From Simmondsia chinensis (lineage: Eukaryota; Streptophyta; Magnoliopsida; Caryophyllales; Simmondsiaceae), in NCBI GenBank assembly GCA_018398585.1, contig JAGTTD010000019.1, positions 9,523,702 to 9,587,701 of the forward strand: 64,000 nucleotides of DNA, written 5' to 3'. Below the pieces are notes generated by a model. That model saw only the letters and a list, made by a program, of their open reading frames with translations. It was not told the DNA's origin and searched no databases. Positions 20,000 through 31,454 of this stretch are shown here, one piece after another. How positions within the stretch are numbered: position 1 is the first letter of the stretch; the number at the start of each line of letters is the position of its first letter. The translations under genes were made by a program, and so were the position numbers.

Positions 20000-22180
20000 G
20001 CGAAAGCTTCCATCGGGAAATAAAAGATGAAAAATTAATTCATGGTGAATTGGGATGGCTTACGTACAAAAGACAGAGAACGTGTTCTAGTACTTGCAGC
20101 AACCAACCGACCATGAAGCTGTCATCAGGAGACTACCTCGAAGGTTAATATTATGCTTCATTTCTAAGATTTCCGACAGTTGGAACCAAAGAATTAAATA
20201 AAGGATGAGATATGACATAATATGACCCATTGTATCATGGATCTTGAGCTAAATGGTTTGTTACAAAATCTCCATGACATGTTATATAACATCTTAAACT
20301 CTATAGTTTAAGCGAATCAAGATCATTTGAACTACAATATGTGTCGTGCAGGTTGGTGGTAGACTTATCAGATGCAACTAACAAGAGAAGATTTTGAGCT
20401 TGATATTGGCCAAGGAAGATCTAGCAACCGATGTTAAGCCATTGCAAATATCACATATGAGTACTCTAGAAGTGACTTAAAGGTTATAGCTTTGTGTATT
20501 TCAATTTATATCATTTTCCTTCTATGATCAAAAGTGGTCTCTCTCAATTTGACTTGTCTTGACTGATTGAATTTGTTCTTAGAATCCGTGTGTAACATTT
20601 GCCTACTACCCTATTCAAGAAATCCTTGAGAAGTAAAGGAAGGTACTCGGAATACTTTTAACCATATGTTGAATTGATTCTCTCATTGCATTCTACACTA
20701 GTTATATGCCATTGTGATGCTTGTTACCATATGTATTCGCTATTGTTGAGTAATATCACAACATGTAGATTATATTAAAAAAAATGTATTCGAGTGTTGC
20801 CAGTAACCTTTTCTACACGCATTTGACACTATCATTAAATGTTCTATATATTATTGTCAAGTCTGCCCTCCCTTAAGACCTCTGAAACCTCAAATCTTAG
20901 TATTTTAGGACGTCGCATGAAAGTTAGCAAATAATAAAAAAAGAAAAATAAAAAGATAAGTATTCATAGTATTTAATCATATTAAATGCAGTACTAACAT
21001 ATAAAAATAAAATAGTAATAAAATTCCAATAAAATTTAAGATAAATATAATAAAAAAAGTAATTTAATAAACATCCTTAGTGCATCACACAAAATAACAC
21101 TAGTTTGTGATGAATATGATCACATGCGTATGGCTTCTTTTATTCCCACCCTAAAGTAAACGACAATTTGAACAGATGTTTAAGGAACTTAAGTTGCACA
21201 TATAGATCATTTGTAATATGCTTTACCTATGCGTTGGAAGTTGTACCAATTGATAGGCCTCGCAATTATCGACTCAACATGATGACTGAGTCGAACCAAC
21301 TAGAAACCAGGATTCAGTTTATTTGGTAACCAGAATTCAATATGACATGAACTGAACTAAACTGATCCCACGTGATCTAGCCTTATCTTATCAAGTGGAA
21401 AAAGCTGCATAATGGCATCACTCCTGAGATGGTTGAACAACTGGGACACGTTTCCATTTGCTCTTCTACAAATGCGCCATTCTGCATATTTGTATTTTCT
21501 TAGTACTCCTTATTTTCTAAGACATTAGCTACATTATTTTGTGTCAAAGGAGTTTTGCTTTGGTTGAGAATTGACCATCACCTACATTATATAATGGTGC
21601 ATATGCCCGACCTCTTGGCATGAATGACTTCCGATATGCTTATGAAAAACTAGCTTACCCGTCTTCTTATGCTAGGCGCTTTTTTCATTTTTGCCTCAAG
21701 AAACGACTAGGTATTAACGTTGAATGTCATAATGTTAGGTCTATATGAGCATCTCATCTGAGTCATCCAACATGAATGAGCTCCGGCAGCGGAATGACCT
21801 ATATGGAGAAGGGGGACTCGGAAGAAAAGCTACCTCAGCTACTTTATGTGAGAAAGAGGAGGTATCTTCCTATCTATATACTGTATCCTCATTTTAGCTT
21901 TAGCTTAAGTTAAACGATTTTTCTAGCAATATACACAACATTTCTTCTAATGGGTGTACATAGGGGCGGTTAACTATGACATTTTCTTTCTAGCAGTTAC
22001 CCATTTCCTCGTGTTACAAAGTTACAGCTAGTGGGTAATTACACAAAAGATTGTCATGTTACCAATTGGTGATGTCACGAGTTAGAAAAATCAATTGGCA
22101 TTCAATGAAGCAACCCACTAGGCTTAGATCTAGATCTCTTTTCTCTCACGGTTCCAATGTGAGACAATTTAATTGTACTC
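20000..22180 (+). repeat. Large inverted repeat, right arm, with AAA-ATPase pseudogene
   Basis: Mirror of 17.63-19.55 kb. On the + strand, about 20030-20110 read FMVNWDGLRTKDRERVLVL and AATNRP, where a stop intervenes; RRLPRRL follows in another frame at about 20115-20150. 20383-20470 read SLILAKEDLATDV; 20600-20642 read a YPIQEILEK-like end. The in-frame TAA just before the FMVNW piece is present in both arms, so the gene was dead before the inverted duplication. The outer 1.5 kb (20.65-22.18 kb) pairs with the left arm but carries no recognisable coding sequence. Confidence 0.7.
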
Positions 22181-22540
22181 GTGTATTAAGCTTTTAACAC
22201 CCACATTCGTTTGCCTTCACTGCACCATTATATATATACATACATACAAGGCCGAACATAACCTCAAGCAATCCAAACAACCTCTTGGTGCCCCCAAATT
22301 TTAGAGGTTGTGGTCTTTGAAATTTGTTAATTTTAATAGGTTTAAGAGTCATATTATTACATATGTAGGGTCTCATTCGAAAATTTTACTTAGAATTTCG
22401 AGAATGTCTGGATCGGCTCTGCATGCCTATATAATGCATAGATACATAATAAGGCTTAGAGTACCAAACCCAAGAAGGATGGAAAGAAACGGGCCATGTT
22501 GTACACATTTGATAAGTACACTGGAAAAAAAAAACTTTAA
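22181..22540. other. Unassigned spacer
   Basis: No gene or repeat end could be supported here. Confidence 0.35.
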
Positions 22541-24358
22541 AAATAATTAAGAAACTAAAGAGTGCCCAAAAAAAAACCTTAAAACACCAAAATTCCAAAG
22601 GAAGGAAAAAATATTAAAAAGTGTTTATGAGAAGAAAATAGATTATACAACAAAAATTCTCGAAAAATGATAATAAACCAAATAAAATATAACATAATAA
22701 AAAATTTTCATAAAATAAAAGAAAAGGTCTAAAAAATATAATATATTACAAAGAATAAAACCCTACAAAATAAGAAAATATACAAGATAACTAAAAAAAA
22801 TCCTATAAAATAAAATAAGAATACCAAAAAATTATACATCATAAAAGAATGTTCAAAACCCTAGAAAATACAAAAAAAAAAAAAAAAAAAAGATAACATG
22901 GATAAGAATTGGCTAAAAGATATTAATTAAATACTAAAATAAAATAAACACTAATCTCACATAAATATCTTAATATGACCTTCAGAAACCCTAAAACGCG
23001 TATTTAAAACCGCAATTACCATCAAAAACCCCAAAAACTCTACACAAAATCACAATCCACCGTAAGAATGCCCTAGGTAGGAAAAAGCTAAGAGTCGTTG
23101 GTATTACCCTAAGTATGAGAACTCCAAGAAAACACCCGCAAAAAATCATTACGTCTTTTATTTTAACATACATGCATGAAATTAATAACAAAATACTACA
23201 ATATGAATACTTGTGAAAGAATTTTATAAATTTAAAAAATAGCAATAATTATATTTTTAAGTCATATTGGAAAAGAGTCCATTCAATGCACTTTTCAATG
23301 CACTTAATCTAACTATTCTGTTATATTTATGACTTTGCACTCCTCAAAATGAAGCAAACCCCAAATTGGTTCCAAGCTACTGTTAGAAACTAATTTTTAT
23401 GATTAAGAAAATTGAAAAAACAATTAAAAAACAAGGTAAACACACTAGCTAATAACTATTATATAAAGTCACAATTTCCTTCTTTATAATAACATCTAAG
23501 AAATCATTAAAAAGAATAACTAAAACGCTGAAAAGCGCCGAAGAAAAAAACTTATCTATTAAAAACACCAAAAAAAATCACAAAAAGAAAAATAATAAAA
23601 ATGTATTAAAATAGATAATATCTGAAAAATAATAAAAAAAAGTAAAATATATAAATGAGAATAAAACATACCAAAAACTCACAGAAAATGAAAATAAAAT
23701 TTATAAAATAAAATAAAAAGTTCCATAAAAAGAAAAAAAATTTTAAAACATAATATATTACAAAAAAAATAAAAGTCATGTTATTTGTACTGAATTTGAT
23801 GTATGCTTATTCATCATGTTTGAGTTAAACTTAAGCTATGGCTACACGCCTAAGCCGGTGTTTCTTAAGTTAGGTAAATATAAAAGAAGAGCATAAGAGA
23901 GAGGCATGAGAGGGGAGGAGATGGGATACGAGGGAGTCCATAATTTTATCCATCCCTCTTACCCCTTTATATAAAGAAACAACATAAAAAAGTCTGAAAA
24001 ATGTTGAAACGTCTGAGTAAAATAAAGTCAAGCGAACACATACAAATTTAAATTTATTTTTAGAGATAAAATTTTTACCTTTTTTACTTTAACATTTGGG
24101 CATGAAATCAACAACAAAATATAATAACATAGATGTTTATGAAAAAATTTATCATTCTAAAAATAATATTTATATAGTTATGTAGGAGAAAAAGGTTGTT
24201 CAACACATCCTTTAGGAAAAATCTTTTAGACATGGAAAAATGCGAATATTAGCATTTAATGTTCAAAAGAATGAAATTGAGGATAAAGACTATTAAAATT
24301 ATTTTTGAAATTTGAAAAAAAGGGAGAGAGATTATGATTTTTAATTAAGAAAAAGTAA

Positions 24359-25249
24359 GGCAAGCATCCGAGACAGTGGGTGATACCCACCTCATGGGGC
24401 TGTCCCCCTTTTTAAATCAATTTTTTAAATTATTCTAATAAATTATATTTTAATATATTAATTTAATAAATATATTTATATTAAGTTTTAAAAAGGATTA
24501 TAGAAAATAATACTAAATTAATATATCACTATAAGTTGAGTAAAATTTTTTTATAATATACAAATAAATATAACTATATATATATATATTAAATTTCAAA
24601 AATTATCATATTCTAATATCTTGCCTACTTGAAGCTATTACTTTTAGAATATATACATTTGTAACATGTTAATTCATATTCACTATATATATAAAATAAT
24701 ATTAGATTTAAAAAAATATATATTTAATAATATTTACACTATATTGTAATATAATTTTTATTAAATAAATTCAAAAAATTGATTTAAAGTAAAGAAAAGA
24801 AAAAAGGAATAGCCTCCGTGCAGTGTGGGTATCACCCAGGACCCTGTCATGAATACTGTATAGGAAATATATTCTAATGTCATGATTGTAATAGGTAGCT
24901 TAGTATTAAGTCATGAGTACAAGTGTTCATATGTTGTATTAGTTAGTATTAAAGGCAATGTTAGTTACAAGCTAGTTAGTTAGGAGATTCTTGTAGTTAG
25001 ATTGAGTTGTTAGGATTGTTATGTTGTTAACCCATTAGTTAGTACATTAGTTATAGGATCTAGCTAGCATAAGTAATGAGTCTCTAGCATGTAATCATTC
25101 GTTCAAGATGTCAATTCAAATCATATACTTTCTCCCTCAATTCTATTCTCTCTACTTCTCCCTCTAATTCTCTTATCTTACTCATCTCAAACTCTCCTTC
25201 TTCTTAGTCATGATCCAAGACCACCTCGGATCATGACAGACCCCTGCCC
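24359..25249. mobile_element. Mutator-like MITE carrying a nested solo LTR
   Basis: The insertion is flanked by a 10-bp direct repeat 'gaaaaagtaa' (24349-24358 and 25250-25259). It interrupts repeat A, and the paralogous site at about 6.52 kb lacks it. Both ends carry TGGGTGATACCCAC in inverted orientation near the termini. A 9-10-bp duplication is typical of Mutator-like elements. There is no transposase. The solo LTR at 24845-25238 sits just inside its right end, so it inserted later. Confidence 0.65.
24845..25238 (+). repeat. Solo LTR, relative of the gypsy-1 LTR
   Basis: The 394-bp segment begins TGTCATGA and ends TCATGACA and is flanked by the 5-bp duplication 'gaccc' (24840-24844, 25239-25243). 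The terminal design and the CT-rich last third ('ctctaattctctt', 'atctcaaactc') resemble the gypsy-1 LTR, but overall sequence differs. This points to an older member of the same or a sister family, left after LTR-LTR recombination. Confidence 0.8.
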
Positions 25250-25655
25250 GAAAAAGTAAAGAGGGAGAATGATAGATATTAATTGAAAAACTAAAGATTT
25301 TTAACAAAAAGAAATTGTTATAATTAAAAAAAAATTGATAAGGTTAATAAGAGTCTATGTAAAGCAAATTTGTACATGAAAAGAGATTTAAGCTGCAAAA
25401 CAAAAAACTCAATCTCTAAACTATTATTCTGATAAAAACAAAAAAACAAATCTTTAAACTATTTTAACTTTTGTAAAGGAAAAGGAAAAATAAAAAGGAA
25501 AAGTGTAAACAAAATATTGAAAAAGAAGAAACTTTTTTTTTTTTTAATTCAAATTTAAATTATTTTAAATAAAATAATCTTCCCAAAAAATGTGATAAAA
25601 TATTACAAATATTTTAAAGAATATTTTTTATTTGCTAGAAGACAAGTGACAATTT

Positions 25656-26393
25656 TGTTGGAAATATTTGTAGTATTTATCATATAAAATATACATTAAA
25701 CAAACAATACATATTAACATATCTCAAATTTAAGACTAACATCAAGAGTTGGATACTTATACAAATAAAAATATAATACAACATAATCAAACACTGTCAA
25801 ATCAAGACCAATAATACTATTTAAATAACAACAAGAATGTTTAAGTAAATTAAACAAGGAAAAGAGTTTAGGAAAACATAGCATTGGGTTGAGGCACGTG
25901 AGAACGCTATCCTTAGAAAGGAAATGCCCCTCCTGCACGAGTATTGCTATTAAGCTTAAACGCGCTCCTTTTCCTTGATTCAACAACCCGTCGGACCTCT
26001 ATTAGTGCAGCAATGAAAGATCCCCGAACTACAACTACCAAGCTCACTATTTTTTACAAAAGTGTGAGAGATTGAAAGATTAAAGAACATTTTTATATTA
26101 TCTATATTTTTCTCATCAAGCACATACTTATATAGATAAAAATCACGTAGTTATTTTTTCTCATTTTGCAAATGTCTGGTCAAAGACAATTAAGGCATGT
26201 TGACCATTGCTCTTCAATTCACCTGTATGAAACCCATGCATTCATGTCATTGAAATATTGAATGGGCATTTATTATCGTTTATTTTGATAATTAAGCATT
26301 TAATTAAAGGAATTTTTAATAAAAGGATATTTTATTTGAAAATATTAGAAATAAATAATTTTTAAATCAATAAAATATATAATTTTTTCAACA
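25656..26393 (-). repeat. 3' LTR of copia-5
   Basis: Begins TGTTGGAAAT, ends TTTTTCAACA, and is followed by 'atccccca', the complement of the polypurine tract. It is very similar to 29567-30302. Confidence 0.85.
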
Positions 26394-29300
26394 ATCCCCC
26401 ACATGATTTAAAAATTATAAAACTTAGTGAGCATTGTACTCCGTTAATACATATAGGTACATTTCGGGTTTGAACCAAAACTTAGTGCAAACGAGCTTCA
26501 ACCTGAAGAAACTATAGTAGCGTAAGAGCTTTGAACTAGGTCCTTGTAGCCAGGTCTAGACCCATCACACACACAGAATACTGGTAGTTGTAAAGTTCTA
26601 TCGGTGGGGCGCGTTACGGTCATGCGCACGAAATCCTATCTCATGAGTGTCATTAGGGAATAGCCCATTTCCCACAGTGGCGACCGCACCACCACACTCA
26701 CGTAGGTGAACCCTTCCACAGGTGATCTGTGATCAACACCCCCGCTAATAATATGCCTTCGGGTTCATTTAAAGTTTAATAACTCTACCTTGAACATCAC
26801 AGTAAAGAGCACCTCACCTTAGGAATGGGACCCGGGAATACCCCGCTATAAATACTATACTTTGTGCTCTTTCAACCAGCCATCCATTTCATTTTTACCC
26901 GTTGAACCTCATTCATGGGACCGTCATACCTCTGATGACGGGTTTCCATGGTGGTGATTAATTTTATAGGCTTCAGTCCCACTTCCCTCGATGATAAACA
27001 GCTCATAGGCACGTCTACCCTTTTGTAAACAGATCCACAATTGTTTCTTTTCTTCTTCTTCTGATATCAGATACTCATCATCGTTGCTTATTGCTTTCAA
27101 CTCAATCAACCTTGACTTTATAATGGAGCAAGCTTTTCATCTTTCCACTTAGTGGAATTCTATTGCATAGCACATCCTATAGTGAATAATATCTTCTTAA
27201 TTCACCTAGATCAGAAATCAATTAGAATGCCATGCCTTTCTCAACATAGTAAACACCAAATATAAGTCATTCATTACGCCTTCCAAATATAACAATCCAA
27301 GACAATTCACATGACCTTGTAATGAATGACTTTATGCAGAACTTCTAAAGAAATACCAATTTATATTTCTCAAAGAAATTTTGTTATTGTAGTACAGAGT
27401 ATTTAATTTCTGCAAAGCACTAACATATGAAGTGTTTTGCTTCCTCTTATTCCTTTCTATTTTCACCCAGCAATGCATCTTTCAAAATTGTCAATGCATT
27501 TTGTGAGTAAATATTTTGAACGAAATTCATGAAGGCATCAAACAAATATTACTCGAAGTTGGCCACATCAATTCTCTTCAATATAAAGCCGACTTGAGTT
27601 CACAACATATAGGTTATCAATCTATCGAGCAATTTCAACGTATAACAATAAATTTATGGTTTGTATACTCGATAACAAATGAAACTGGCCAAAAATATGC
27701 TTAATCAAACTGAAGTTTGAACCAAACTAGTTTTCTTCAAAGCATCACAATAGGTTCTTGGTTTGATATCTTTAGCAAACATAATACATCGTTTTTTTTT
27801 TTTTTTTAAAGAAGTATATTACCCCCACATTTTGATAGTTATATCATGATCTATATTAATAATCATACTCGCTATGACTATATATACACATAATATACAT
27901 GTTGCTCAACATATTATATTTTTAATGAATCATGCCTCTTTTACATAGTGCTCAACGTTTGCAGTTATAGAAAATGAGTGAAAATGACCGTCATGAAATT
28001 TTAAACAAGCAAACAGCCGCTAGTAGGGTCATACTAGCTATAACAAACTATAATGGACTTGACCAAGGGCAGGATAAATCACATAGTTGACACTTTTTTC
28101 TTTCTTTTTTTTTTAATTAGAATTAATATCACCCATATTTTTACAATTTACTTGATAGCAAACTATTGAGAATTTTTCCAACACATGCTCACAATATTTT
28201 TCCTTAACAATGGTTCACCCTCTTGAAGTTTTGTCTAAAACAATAGGCTCACTCTTTTCTTTAACAATCATATAGCTCAAGTTGTTCATGACAAACCCCC
28301 TGTGAAATATAATCTCTTCTACTAAAGAAAGTATACCTAAAAGCCGAGGTCATATTGATTTACACATACACATATATAATATAATAATTTAACCCTGATT
28401 TTTGTTTTTTAGAATTATTATTATATCACCTCCTCTAAAAATCTAAATTAACAAGTGAATAAGTCAAATTTTGCAATCAATGCACCAAACAATGATTAAA
28501 AGTCTTAACTGTCAATCTTCGGCTTTGTCACATCACTATTAAATATTAGCAATTGATTATTATCAAAACTTGAGGCAATCAAAAATACCATTTTATTATT
28601 GTCATCTATTATTATTTGTATGGAAACAAAAAATATTAGACAATAAAATTTATTTTGCTAACCTTTTTTTTCCTCTTGACCAAGCTCTTTAAAATGGCCT
28701 AATATGATTTTTACATCATACTTAGAAATGAATCCTAAATATTGAGTTAGGCTTACCAATAACTCCAATTAAATATATTATTAACTCAATCATATGTCTC
28801 AAATAATATAATAACATTTCAGTAAACCCATGAAAATAAAACAAAAATGAAACACAACACCCTTTCTATATAGAGAATCAAAAATCACAATATTTTATGA
28901 ATCTCACTGAGAGCGTAACGCGTGCATGTAGAGCATGATTTTCTTCAAAAGCTTCAAGCTATAACTTGGTTATAATTTCATCAATAATAAACACAAGGAG
29001 ATTGTCACTAAAGCCACTTATATTGTGATTACCTTTTCACTTTTCTCCTACTTTTACTCAACTTACACTAGATCAAGGACACAATCCCCACATTTTGCTA
29101 GCCCAAGCTAAATTCATATTAATCTAAGTCAAAAATGGGGAACAGACATAGAAATGTGGCTAATCAAATTGATACATATTTAAATTGCAGAATGCATGAA
29201 TCTAACTATGAAAACACTAAAATTCTATTTCATGTTTTAGTTGTTATGCATCCATGCTAAGAGCACCTCCATTGATTGACTAATGTGTCCATTGATCTAT

Positions 29301-29566
29301 AATGGTGAGTGAAAAACAGAAGTGAGCATGCCACTTAAACATCTTCTCTTATGTAGTAACCATTGTACTTTCCAAATTACATTTTAATGTGTGTACTCAG
29401 ATAATTTAGGGCAAACTTTAACCATAGTTGATAGGCCATAAAAAGTTTCATAAAACACAAGATACCCAAATTGTTCATAGTTTATTTTTCTCTACTCTTC
29501 ATAATTTATAATCAATATCATCATCATCTCATATGATTAAAATAAATCGAGTTTCCTTTCTAAGAT
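26394..29566 (-). pseudogene. Interior of copia-5
   Basis: The 3.2-kb interior is AT-rich apart from the first 700 bases, which hold the conserved 3' noncoding block (26394-26920) and an RNase H-tail remnant (about 27080-26930). Poly-T runs lie at 27790-27807 and 28098-28113. No primer site beside the right LTR and no other domain could be recognised. Confidence 0.5.
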
Positions 29567-30302
29567 TGTTGAAAATATTTGTAGTATTTATCATATAAAA
29601 TATACATTAAACAAACAATACATATTAACATATCTCAAATTTAAGACTAACATCAAGAGTTGGATACTTACACAAACAAAAATATAATACAGCATAATCA
29701 AACACTGTCAAATCAAGACCAATAATACTATATAAATAACAACAAGAATGTTTAAGTAAATTAAACAAAGAAAAGAGTTTAGGAAAACATAGCTTTGGGT
29801 TAAGGCACGTGAGAATGCTATCCTTAGAAAGGAAACGCCCCTCTTACACGAGTATTGCTATTAAGCTTAAACGCGCTCCTTTCCCAGGATTCAACAACAC
29901 GTCGGACCTCTATCAGTGCAGCAGTGAAAGATCCCCGAACTACAACTACCAAGCTCACTATTTTTTACAAGAGTGTGAGAGATTGAAAGATTAAACAACA
30001 TTTTTATATTATCTGTATTTTTCTCATCAAGCTCATACTTATATAGATAAAAATCATGTAGTTATTTTTTCTCATTTTGCAAATGTCTGGTCAAAGACAA
30101 TTAAGGCATGTTGACCGTTGCTCTTCAATTCACCTATGAAACCTGTGCGTTCATGTCATTGAAATATTGAATGGGCATCTATTATTGTTTATTTTGATAA
30201 TTAAGTATTTAATTAAAGAAATTTTTAATAAAAGATTATTTTATTTGAAAACATTAGAAATAAATAATTTTTAAATCAATAAAATACATAATTTTTTCAA
30301 CG
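29567..30302 (-). repeat. 5' LTR of copia-5
   Basis: Begins TGTTGAAAAT and ends TTTTTCAACG, with the last base changed from the expected A. It is followed by the target duplication 'aattt'. Confidence 0.85.
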
Positions 30303-31297
30303 AATTTCTCACTACTAAAAAATATAAGCGAATGCATTCAATCAATCATCCAAAAATAAAACCAACAAAATTTCTAAAACCTAAACCCACCTCTCTTAAG
30401 GACTTCAATTACACATAGGGCCTCGACATTTCATTATCAATTCATTTATACTTCATCCTAGCTCACACACTTTTGAATTTCAAAGAACATGTTATCCACC
30501 GATTTAGAAGTTTCTGTTACAGTATAAAACTATTCTTGGACTTTTACCAATCATCTGAAACTTTAAGGAAAATTGGTTTCTTAACAATAGAATAGTTTAA
30601 GCTGATAACCGAAATTCCAATATAGTTTTATACTCCAACAGCTTCCTCAAAGAGCCCACCGATGCTAGACACAAGCGCTTAATCTTGTCTTTGCTTAGTC
30701 GATTATGGACCTTGACCTTCAACCATTTCATAGCCTCCTGCAATGTTTTCGTCCTTCTAATAGCTACCCACTTGCACACCTTGCTCCATATTCCCTGTGA
30801 CCACACGCAATCAAAGAATAGGGCTCATAGGAATTAGTTTTCATCTTTTCCATCGTTTGGCACGCTTTATTTGACGGAAAAGATTTTCATTTAAATAGCA
30901 CATTTATGCACAATAGTTAAAAATATAGTACAACACGCATTTATTATTATTATTATATGAAATATGTGTTAAAACACGTATTTGTATTTTTTTTCATTTA
31001 AATACTAAATGATTGATTGAAACTAATCATATTTATGTCTAAATTAAATATGATCTTTTCTAATTTGTTAAATTTGTCATTTTAATTAGATTATTGATTA
31101 TATCTTATCATTTACTATGTTTATATTTCTTACTATACTATTGTGTCTAATAATATCGAACATAAGTCGAATTATTAAAATTATATTTCTCTTGGCCTTA
31201 TTTGTATTTTAAAAGATTGAGTTGTATTTTAGACAAAAATATATCAAAGTTAACAAACCTGACCAAAATTTTTATGTACAATTGTATACGAAAGTAT
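30303..31297. other. End of repeat A, LINE scrap, AT-rich spacer
   Basis: 30303 to about 30410 continues repeat A (paralogous to 8.47-8.59 kb). On the - strand 30806-30597 read WSKVCKWVAIRRTKTL and KIKRLCLASVGSL, resembling the zinc-finger/post-RT region of plant LINEs; this is a short, isolated scrap. The remainder to 31297 is AT-rich with nothing recognised. Confidence 0.45.
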
Positions 31298-31454
31298 TGA
31301 AAGAATATAATTGTGGGAATAATTGGTACCCCTAAAATAGGAGCCCTCTCTTATATATAATGATTTACAATACATGACAGGCCTAATGGGCCCAATATAT
31401 ATGTACACTTATAATCCATTACAATTATGACCCACTATATAATATACTCTAACA
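31298..31454 (-). repeat. 3' LTR of copia-4
   Basis: Begins TGAAAGAATATAATTG and ends TATACTCTAACA, directly followed by the complement of the polypurine tract ('tccccccc'). Confidence 0.8.

Larger units (their letters stand above)
22541..25655. repeat. AT-rich repeat A, copies 2a and 2b (direct repeats)
   Basis: Two related AT-rich units follow each other: about 22.54-23.30 kb and about 23.52-24.35 kb, sharing 'cataatatattacaaa' and 'catgaaat.aa.aacaaaata' words about 1 kb apart. Unit 2b is collinear with the A copy at 1-134 plus 6.06-8.59 kb. It is broken by the Mutator-like element at 24359 and, at its right end, by the LTR element at 25656. No coding content is seen. Confidence 0.5.
25656..30302 (-). 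mobile_element. Copia-5, decayed LTR retrotransposon (copia-type tail)
   Basis: Two similar LTRs (25656-26393, 738 bp; 29567-30302, 736 bp) are flanked by the 5-bp duplication 'aattt' (25651-25655, 30303-30307). Next to the left LTR lies the complement of a polypurine tract ('atcccccaca'), so the element reads on the - strand. The interior is mostly noncoding. Near 26.93-27.08 kb one - frame resembles an RNase H tail (a TKG-like motif and SSREVGLKPI), and 26394-26920 aligns with the conserved noncoding block of copia-1 and copia-2. No gag, integrase or RT is recognisable, so it is either a very decayed or a large non-autonomous relative. It splits repeat A. Confidence 0.8.

Noticed and set aside
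17630..22180. A microRNA precursor
   Set aside because: The arms are kilobases long and come from a protein-coding pseudogene. No short, sharply defined stem was seen.
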